This document shows, piece after piece, positions 5,817 through 10,554 of a stretch of DNA of 10,554 nt. Each line of letters starts with the position of its first letter. Within the stretch, counting starts at the first letter, position 1. The translations under genes were made by a program, and so were the position numbers. The notes beneath the pieces were generated by a model, which was not told the DNA's origin, searched no databases, and saw only the letters and a list, made by a program, of their open reading frames with translations. Origin of the DNA: an uncultured Clostridia bacterium (GTDB lineage: Bacteria > Bacillota > Clostridia > TANB77 > UBA1234); contig CANQLS010000038.1 in the NCBI GenBank assembly GCA_947624765.1, forward strand, positions 1 through 10,554. Reading direction: 5' to 3'.

Positions 5817-7232
5817 ATGGAAAAATTAGATTTAGGTAAAGAAAAGATTTCTAAATTAATTAAGAAATTTGCAATACCATGTGTTATTAGTATGGTTGTT
5901 GCAGCACTGTATAATATTGTTGACCAAATATTTATAGGCTGGAGTGAGGCTGGAACTTTTGGAAATGCAGCAACTAATATTGTTTATCCATTTACTGTAA
6001 TATCACTTGCTTTTGCATTATTAATTGGAGATGGAGCAGCAGCATTATTTAATTTATCGTTAGGAGCAAATGATAAAGAAAAAACAAATAAGTCAATTGG
6101 AAATGGTTTAATATTTTTAATCTTTATATCAATTATATTAACTGTTATTGGCTTGGCTTTTAGCAAGCAAATATTAGCATTATTTGGTGCTGATCCAAGT
6201 GAAGTAGAATGTTATCAATATGCAAAAGATTATTTAAGAATTATTTGTTATGGATTACCTTTTTATATAATTGGTCAAGGATTAAATGCTTCTATTAGAA
6301 GTGATGGTAGTCCTAAATATGCAATGATTGCAACAATTATTGGAGCAGTTTCCAATATTATTTTAGATCCGATATTTATATTTGTGTTTAAAATGAGTGT
6401 TAAAGGAGCAGCGATAGCGACAATTATTGGTCAAATATTGACTTTTATAGTAAGCGCTTTATATTTATTAAAGCCAAAATCATTTAAAATAAATAAAGAA
6501 TCGATTAAATTAAATAAAGAAATTTGTAAAAAGATAATTTCTTTGGGGTCTGCTTCGTTAATTACTCAACTTGCTATTGTAATTATAATCGCAGTTGCAA
6601 ATAACTTAGTAGGAAAATATGGATATATGACAATAGCTTCCACTGGTATAGCCTATGGAGTAGTAACACCACTTGCAGTTATTGGAATATGCATGAAAGT
6701 TTTTGGAATAGTTGTATCTATTGTTATAGGCGTATCATTAGGCGGAATGCCAATTATAGGATATAATATAGGAGCGGGTAATATAAAAAGGGTAAAGGAA
6801 ACGATTAAGTATATTTTAATAATTAATTCTATTATTGGATTTATAGCATTTATATTATTTGAATTATTCCCAACGTTTATTATTAATATATTTGGCAGTG
6901 GCAATTCTGTGGAATATTTAGAATATGCTAAATATTGTTTAAATATATTCTTAGGCGGAATCATACTTACATGTTTAATTAAATCCATGTCTATATTATT
7001 GCAATCAATGGGCTCAGGATTGAAATCTACATTGTTAGCATTAGCTAGAGATGTTATATTTTTTGTGCCTGCAATCATAGTAATAGCAAATGTGAGCCAC
7101 AGTGTAGTAACAATGTTGTGGAGTGCAATAATTGCAGATGTTTTATCATTTATTACTGGTGCAATACTTCTTACTAGCGAGATTAAGAGAATAGAGAATA
7201 TAGAGGCTAGTATAAGTGATGAAAAATTATAA
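5817..7232 (+). CDS. MATE-family multidrug efflux transporter
   Basis: The 471-residue protein has about 12 membrane helices and the length usual for MATE exporters. The opening LDLGKEKISKLIKKFAIP, then LYNIVDQIFIG at the first helix pair, and the second-half equivalent MPIIGYNIGAGN are family hallmarks. It resembles the MepA/NorM-like bacterial group, which exchange Na+ or H+ for cationic drugs and dyes across the cytoplasmic membrane; the substrate cannot be read from the sequence. The ATG at 5817 fits family N-termini and follows AAAGGA (5799-5804) at 12 nt, a little long; frames opening at 5760 or 5796 would add an atypical tail. The long, structured leader suggests induced expression. 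No regulator gene is adjacent and no clear terminator follows, only an AT-only palindrome at the gene end. Confidence 0.9.
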   Translation: MEKLDLGKEKISKLIKKFAIPCVISMVVAALYNIVDQIFIGWSEAGTFGNAATNIVYPFTVISLAFALLIGDGAAALFNLSLGANDKEKTNKSIGNGLIFLIFISIILTVIGLAFSKQILALFGADPSEVECYQYAKDYLRIICYGLPFYIIGQGLNASIRSDGSPKYAMIATIIGAVSNIILDPIFIFVFKMSVKGAAIATIIGQILTFIVSALYLLKPKSFKINKESIKLNKEICKKIISLGSASLITQLAIVIIIAVANNLVGKYGYMTIASTGIAYGVVTPLAVIGICMKVFGIVVSIVIGVSLGGMPIIGYNIGAGNIKRVKETIKYILIINSIIGFIAFILFELFPTFIINIFGSGNSVEYLEYAKYCLNIFLGGIILTCLIKSMSILLQSMGSGLKSTLLALARDVIFFVPAIIVIANVSHSVVTMLWSAIIADVLSFITGAILLTSEIKRIENIEASISDEKL

Positions 7233-7246
7233 TTTTATGTAAAAAA

Positions 7247-7275
7247 TTCAAATATTATTTATAATATGGTATAAT
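7247..7275 (+). promoter_or_regulatory. Promoter upstream of the cupin remnant
   Basis: TTCAAA at 7247-7252 and TATAAT at 7270-7275 are 17 bp apart, and TGG just before the hexamer makes an extended -10. Transcription would begin near 7282. Because the cupin gene is broken, this promoter may now mainly serve the genes from 7518 on. Confidence 0.6.
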
Positions 7276-7308
7276 AAAACAGTAAATAATAAGAAAGGCA
7301 GATACATA

Positions 7309-7438
7309 ATGGAAAAAGAAGAAAATAAAAATATTGGAGAAATTCATGGCGGTGCATTTGGAATGGGAGAACCAAATGTAAATTTTGCAAAGTATTTCAT
7401 AGGAAATTGTAACAGATGAAGAATATGATAAGTTATAA
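7309..7438 (+). pseudogene. Cupin-domain protein gene with a large internal deletion
   Basis: An ATG at 7309, preceded by AAAGG at 7294-7298, opens 36 codons containing GGAFGMGEPNVNFAKYFIGN. This is the N-terminus typical of small cupins that continue SYLN and a metal-binding HxH region (family memory). After FIGN the frame ends at TGA 7417-7419. In the +1 frame, overlapping the junction, EIVTDEEYDKL ends at TAA 7436-7438 and matches the usual C-terminus of the same family. The whole beta-barrel core, normally about 90 or more residues, is missing, so the product cannot be a working cupin. The deletion junction is near 7405-7412. No further gene is evident between 7439 and 7517. Confidence 0.65.
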
Positions 7439-7517
7439 TTTGTATAGGAGAATATATTAAGAGTGTAAGAGATAATGACTAATCAGAATAATATTATTTA
7501 TTGGCAGGAGTGGTATG

Positions 7518-8021
7518 ATGAAGAAAATTATAACTATCTGTATTCTAATTGCCTGTATATTTGGCATTGGGATTTTTATATGGCGTAGTAATTTTTACAA
7601 ACTAGAAAGAAGCAACACAGGAAGTGAATATGTTGGGAATGTTAATATAGAGAGTAATAGTACAGAAAGTGAGATAAAAATGGATTCAAGTATAAATTTA
7701 ACTATAAATGAAAAAACATATACAGCAGTATTAGAAAATAATGAAACAGCACAAAGCTTTTTTGATATGTTGCCTCAGGAGTATAATATGAAAGAATTGA
7801 ATGGTAATGAAAAGTATATATACTTAGACAGTTCATTACCAACCAATTCATATAGTCCAAATCATATTGAAAAAGGTGATATAATGCTATATGGAGATAA
7901 TTGTATTGTAGTATTTTATAAATCTTTTGACACTTCGTATAGTTATACAAAAATAGGACATGTTGAAGATTTGCCAGATTTGGGAAGTGAAGATATAACA
8001 ATAAAATTTGAAAAAAGGTAG
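7518..8021 (+). CDS. Membrane-anchored cyclophilin-like domain protein
   Basis: The 167-residue protein starts with a hydrophobic segment (about residues 4-22) that includes LIAC, a possible but very early lipobox; it could instead be an uncleaved anchor. After a Ser/Asn-rich linker, residues about 58-165 match the cyclophilin-like fold family: INEKTYTAVLENNETAQSF, LNGNEKYIYLDSSLPTNSY, GDIMLYGDNCIVVFYKSF and SYTKIGHV. Proteins of this group have a cyclophilin-like barrel, and most have no proven peptidyl-prolyl isomerase activity; their function is unknown. AGGAG at 7506-7510 is seven nt before the second of two adjacent ATGs (7518) and four nt before the first (7515), favouring 7518. It ends four nt before tag, implying co-transcription. 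In other Bacillota such genes can sit near cupin and redox genes, which would fit the cupin remnant just upstream; this is recollection. Confidence 0.82.
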   Translation: MKKIITICILIACIFGIGIFIWRSNFYKLERSNTGSEYVGNVNIESNSTESEIKMDSSINLTINEKTYTAVLENNETAQSFFDMLPQEYNMKELNGNEKYIYLDSSLPTNSYSPNHIEKGDIMLYGDNCIVVFYKSFDTSYSYTKIGHVEDLPDLGSEDITIKFEKR

Positions 8022-8025
8022 TGCT

Positions 8026-8622
8026 ATGAAAAATAGTGAAAAAATATATGAGTATTTAAGAACTATTCCAAAAATTATGAATAGATGTAAGTGGTGTAAT
8101 TTGAATAATCTTAAGTACATAGAGTATCACGATAATGAGTGGGGAAAGCCAAATTTTGATGAGCAATATTTGTTTGAAATGTTGATATTAGAATCGTTTC
8201 AAGCAGGTCTTTCGTGGGAATGTGTACTAAACAAAAGAGAAGATTTTAGAGAAGCATTCGACAACTTTGATATTGATAAAATATGTCATTATAGTGATGC
8301 AAAAATAAAACAATTATTGTCAAATGAAAAAATTATTAGAAATAAATTAAAAATTAATGCTACTATTAATAATAGTAAAATTTTTAAACAAATACAACTT
8401 GAATATGGTTCATTTTATAACTATTTAAAAACATTCACAAAAGATAAAATTATTTACGAAACAAATAAAGTAACAAATCAATTATCTGATGAATTGTCAA
8501 AAGATTTGCAAAAAAGAGGAATGAAATTTGTTGGAAGCAAAATTATATATTCTTATTTGCAAGCAATAGGAGTTATCAATTCTCACGACGAGCAATGTTT
8601 TTTATATAATAGTTATAGATAA
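8026..8622 (+). CDS. tag: DNA-3-methyladenine glycosylase I
   Basis: The 198-residue protein excises 3-methyladenine from alkylated DNA, starting base-excision repair in the cytoplasm. Compared with E. coli Tag, the zinc ligands are all present: C21 (in NRC), H35 (in YHDNEWG), H187 and C191 (HDEQC). E55 in LESFQAGLSW matches the base-recognition glutamate E38. KRGMKFVGSKIIYSYLQAIGVINSH is the conserved C-terminal region. The ATG at 8026, seven nt after AAAAGG (8013-8018), is preferred; a TTG at 8008 in the same frame would overlap the upstream gene. The 17-residue extension before MNRC is unusual for the family. It lies four nt after the cyclophilin-like gene, so expression is probably linked. 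No terminator is obvious after it. Confidence 0.93.
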   Translation: MKNSEKIYEYLRTIPKIMNRCKWCNLNNLKYIEYHDNEWGKPNFDEQYLFEMLILESFQAGLSWECVLNKREDFREAFDNFDIDKICHYSDAKIKQLLSNEKIIRNKLKINATINNSKIFKQIQLEYGSFYNYLKTFTKDKIIYETNKVTNQLSDELSKDLQKRGMKFVGSKIIYSYLQAIGVINSHDEQCFLYNSYR

Positions 8623-8675
8623 TTTTTGATTTTTAGATTTTCATTTTTCTTATATAGGAAATAAAATATACTTTT

Positions 8676-8680
8676 GGAGG
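8676..8680 (+). other. Orphan GGAGG site without a following gene
   Basis: GGAGG stands in the 108-nt gap between tag and the next gene. No ATG, GTG or TTG opening a usable frame follows at normal spacing. The next gene has its own GGGGGAAGG at 8717-8725. This may be the remnant of a lost gene start, or chance. Confidence 0.25.
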
Positions 8681-8730
8681 AAGAAACAATATAAAATTAA
8701 AATATTAAATGGAATAGGGGGAAGGTTAAG

Positions 8731-9330
8731 ATGAAACAAGTATTATTTGCCACAGGAAATCCTAGTAAGGCGAAAAGATTTTCAAAAGGATTAAAAGAAA
8801 AAGGAATAGAAGTAATTACGCTTAAAGATATTAATGCAGAAATAGAAGTAGAAGAAAATGGAAAAAATGCAATTGAGAATGCTTTATTAAAGGCTAGAGC
8901 ATATTCTAAAGTTGTAGATATTCCTGTATTTGCTATGGATGACAATCTGTATTTGGAAAATGTACCAGATAAAAAACAGCCAGGAATGTATGTTAGAAGA
9001 GTTGATGGAAAAAGGCTTTCAGATGATGAAATGATAGAACATTACATACAACTTGTTAAAGAGTATGGAACAGATGGCAAATTAACATGTAGATGGGTAT
9101 ATGGAATGGCTATTATAAATAATGGAAAGGAAAGTACATATACATGGAGTAAAGAAGATTTTTATATGGTAGACAAGCCATCAAATAAAATGCATATTGG
9201 TTATCCGTTAGATACAATATCTATAAACAAAAAATTGAACAAGTATTTTACGGAGATAACTGAAGAAGATAAAGTTATATTAAATGAAGATGAAAGCGAT
9301 GTGGTAGCATTTATTTCTAATCATATTTAA
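8731..9330 (+). CDS. Divergent Ham1/RdgB-type nucleoside triphosphate pyrophosphatase
   Basis: The 199-residue protein opens with LFATGNPSKAKRF (T8, G9, N10, K13), the nucleotide-binding motif of the Ham1/RdgB family. These enzymes hydrolyse ITP, dITP and XTP to monophosphates so that deaminated purines stay out of DNA and RNA. ENGKNAIENALLKARAYS at 42-59 and the acidic pair D70-D71 match the catalytic region. The usual ADDSGL reads AMDDNLYL, PGMYVRR stands for PGxYSAR, and the conserved C-terminal SHR segment is absent (ESDVVAFISNHI instead). It is therefore a divergent member, and its substrate may differ from the housekeeping enzyme. GGGGGAAGG at 8717-8725 supports the start. It lies after tag, giving two neighbouring genes for damaged bases, and is followed by a terminator. 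Confidence 0.83.
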   Translation: MKQVLFATGNPSKAKRFSKGLKEKGIEVITLKDINAEIEVEENGKNAIENALLKARAYSKVVDIPVFAMDDNLYLENVPDKKQPGMYVRRVDGKRLSDDEMIEHYIQLVKEYGTDGKLTCRWVYGMAIINNGKESTYTWSKEDFYMVDKPSNKMHIGYPLDTISINKKLNKYFTEITEEDKVILNEDESDVVAFISNHI

Positions 9331-9372
9331 ATATTGCTTAGATTAATATAAAGAAAATAAATTATAAATTTT

Positions 9373-9400
9373 AAAAGGCAGAATTTGTCTGTCTTTTTTT
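9373..9400 (+). terminator. Rho-independent terminator after the Ham1-like gene
   Basis: AAAAGGCAGA (9373-9382) pairs with TCTGTCTTTT (9388-9397) with one G-T wobble and a five-nt loop, running into a T tract up to 9400. It lies 42 nt after the stop codon and separates the repair/sanitation genes from the two-component system. Confidence 0.8.
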
Positions 9401-9413
9401 AAATATCTAATAA

Positions 9414-9446
9414 TTTGACAAAAATTTGACAATTATATAGTAAAAT
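9414..9446 (+). promoter_or_regulatory. Promoter/operator with tandem TTTGACA repeats before the response regulator
   Basis: Two TTTGACA copies (9414-9420 and 9425-9431) are repeated at exactly 11 bp, one helical turn. OmpR/PhoB-type regulators bind such direct repeats (known examples have TTxACA-N5 spacing), so self-regulation by the following gene is a reasonable inference. Either copy may act as a -35, but no -10 is ideal: TATAGT at 9436-9441 is only 15 bp from the first copy. Such off-consensus spacing would suit an activated promoter. AGGTGA at 9452-9457 is the ribosome binding site. Confidence 0.45.
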
Positions 9447-9464
9447 AGTGTAGGTGATAAAATT

Positions 9465-10142
9465 ATGAGATATAAAATATTAATCATAGATGATGAAGAA
9501 ATGATAACAGAACTTATATCATCTCACTTAAAAGACTGTGGATATGATACTTTAATAGCAAATGATAGCGGAATGGCTATGGAGCAGTTAAAGTATAATC
9601 CTAATTTAATTTTATTAGATATAAATATGCCAGGAACGAATGGTTTAGAGCTTTGCAGAAATATAAGAAATCATGTTTCTTGCCCTATTATATTTTTAAC
9701 TGCTAGAGTAACAGAGCAAGACAAAATAAATGGTTTTGGATTTGGTGGAGATGATTATATTACAAAACCTTTTAGTCTTAAAGAATTGACTGCAAGAATT
9801 GCAGCACATTTACGCCGTGATGAAAGAAATATTGAGCATAATTCAATCTTCACTTTTTCAGATGGTTTAATTGTTAATTTATCAAAAAGAAGTATATTTT
9901 ATAATGATAAAGAGATAATTTTTTCAAAAAAGGAATTTGATTTAATTGAACTTCTAATTAAAAATATTGGTCAAGTTTTCGATAAAGAAAGAATTTATGA
10001 ATTAGTATGGGGATATGATGCTAGTGGAGATAGCAATACAGTAAAAGAGCATATTAGAAAAATTCGTACTAAATTTAAAGAAATAACGGATAAAGAATAT
10101 ATTGAAACTATTTGGGGAGTTGGATATAGATGGAAAAATTAA
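9465..10142 (+). CDS. OmpR/VanR-family response regulator
   Basis: The 225-residue protein has an N-terminal receiver domain (about 1-118) with all the key residues: D9 and D10 (metal), D52 in LLDINMPG (phosphorylation site), T79 and K101 (in ITKPF). A winged-helix DNA-binding domain follows (about 125-225), ending in the typical NTVKEHIRKIRTKF and IETIWGVGYRW. It would be phosphorylated by the adjacent kinase and bind direct repeats at target promoters. The start is supported by AGGTGA seven nt upstream. Its stop overlaps the kinase start by 13 nt, so translation is probably coupled. It resembles the VanR-like group; the target genes are not in the window. Confidence 0.93.
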   Translation: MRYKILIIDDEEMITELISSHLKDCGYDTLIANDSGMAMEQLKYNPNLILLDINMPGTNGLELCRNIRNHVSCPIIFLTARVTEQDKINGFGFGGDDYITKPFSLKELTARIAAHLRRDERNIEHNSIFTFSDGLIVNLSKRSIFYNDKEIIFSKKEFDLIELLIKNIGQVFDKERIYELVWGYDASGDSNTVKEHIRKIRTKFKEITDKEYIETIWGVGYRWKN

Positions 10143-10554
10143 AGAATAAAATTAAAAATTTACCACTTAAAAAATATTTTGTTTTAATAGTTTTAACAAC
10201 ATTTACTATTGTTATAATATGTTCTTTACTTAGCATATTTTGCTTTATTAAATTTAGAGAATATTTATTACCAGATTCCAATGTGGTACATATTACATTT
10301 AATGTGGTAGATACTGACGGAAATGAAGAAGTATTAAGCACTAATGCAAAATTTGGTGATGAAATGTCTGGTTTAAATTTTCTTTCTGAAATTGATAAAG
10401 AAAAAAGATATTTTGAACTTTCAAATTTAAAAGTATCTGCTTACAAGATTGAAAATAGTTTTGAAAACCTAACTCCCAAAAGAAAATTTGCATATCAAGC
10501 TTCAGGAGTTCTTATGATAATTTTTCCTATGATTTTTTCTATTAGTGGAATTTT
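10130..10554 (+). CDS. Sensor histidine kinase, N-terminal part (cut by window end)
   Basis: A frame from ATG 10130 stays open to the window end, giving 141 residues. It starts inside the response-regulator gene (13-nt overlap), the usual layout for a cognate kinase. A basic start (MEKLKNKIKNLPLKK) precedes a first membrane helix at about 17-40. Then comes an external segment of about 80 residues beginning REYLLPDSN, and a second helix beginning near 123 (ASGVLMIIFPMIF). The HAMP, histidine phosphoacceptor and ATPase domains are outside the window, so the kinase call rests on the topology, the partner gene and likeness to VanS-type sensors. The signal sensed is unknown. Confidence 0.8.
   Translation, partial: MEKLKNKIKNLPLKKYFVLIVLTTFTIVIICSLLSIFCFIKFREYLLPDSNVVHITFNVVDTDGNEEVLSTNAKFGDEMSGLNFLSEIDKEKRYFELSNLKVSAYKIENSFENLTPKRKFAYQASGVLMIIFPMIFSISGI

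Noticed and set aside
6653..7078. 141-codon open frame on the minus strand inside the MATE gene
   Set aside because: It is a shadow of a strongly coding frame, has no recognisable domain and reflects low stop frequency opposite hydrophobic codons.
7222..7235. AAAATTATAATTTT palindrome at the end of the MATE gene as a terminator
   Set aside because: The stem is entirely A/T and weak, with no sustained T tract, so it is unlikely to terminate transcription.
7475..7588. 37-codon plus-strand frame overlapping the start of the cyclophilin-like gene
   Set aside because: It has only a weak AAGAGA ahead of it, overlaps a well-supported gene in another frame, and is dominated by Tyr/Trp/Asn from AT-rich reading; possibly a remnant, but I cannot name it.
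8008..8025. TTG start for tag at 8008
   Set aside because: It would overlap the upstream gene, while ATG 8026 has AAAAGG at ideal spacing.

Overview
The window looks like a low-GC Bacillota chromosome, most likely a Clostridia-type anaerobe. The basis is AT-rich third positions, strong AGGAGG-type ribosome binding sites, sigma-A promoters, an S-layer homology protein, and clostridial-style PstS-like, GH3, AbiE, MATE and VanR/VanS-like families. TGA acts as a stop. All supported genes are on the + strand. No tRNA, rRNA, CRISPR array or transposase was found.

Region 1 (1-3903) is about the cell envelope. It holds the 3' end of an S-layer homology protein, a strong terminator, a GC-rich palindrome, a sigma-A promoter, an orphan PstS-like extracellular binding protein, and an 820-residue surface protein. 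That protein joins a DUF4163/DUF3298-like region to a GH3 beta-N-acetylglucosaminidase-type domain. Codon use changes sharply inside this gene near position 2940: 12 ATC codons before it and none of 30 Ile codons after it. This suggests a mosaic, recombined gene.

Region 2 (about 2940-5501) is more AT-rich. It holds the GH3 catalytic domain, a CPBP intramembrane protease, and an intact AbiEi-type antitoxin with its own promoter. Its AbiEii toxin partner survives only as 17 codons. The stub runs directly into the decayed 3' end of a second PstS-like gene, so at least one deletion has reshaped this segment.

Region 3 (5502-7438) holds a MATE efflux transporter behind a leader of about 200 nt, which contains a terminator-like hairpin, a possible short ORF and a long-range inverted repeat. 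After it comes a promoter driving a cupin gene that has lost its middle.

Region 4 (7518-9400) holds a membrane-anchored cyclophilin-like protein, a complete 3-methyladenine DNA glycosylase I (tag), and a divergent Ham1/RdgB-type nucleotide pyrophosphatase, closed by a terminator. The last two suggest repair or sanitation of damaged bases.

Region 5 (9401-10554) starts a two-component system. Two TTTGACA direct repeats, 11 bp apart, precede an OmpR/VanR-type response regulator, which overlaps the start of a sensor kinase cut off by the window end.

I see no clear new multi-gene system. The most unusual content is the mosaic surface hydrolase, the set of gene remnants (abiEii, pstS-like, cupin) and the structured leader of the MATE gene.
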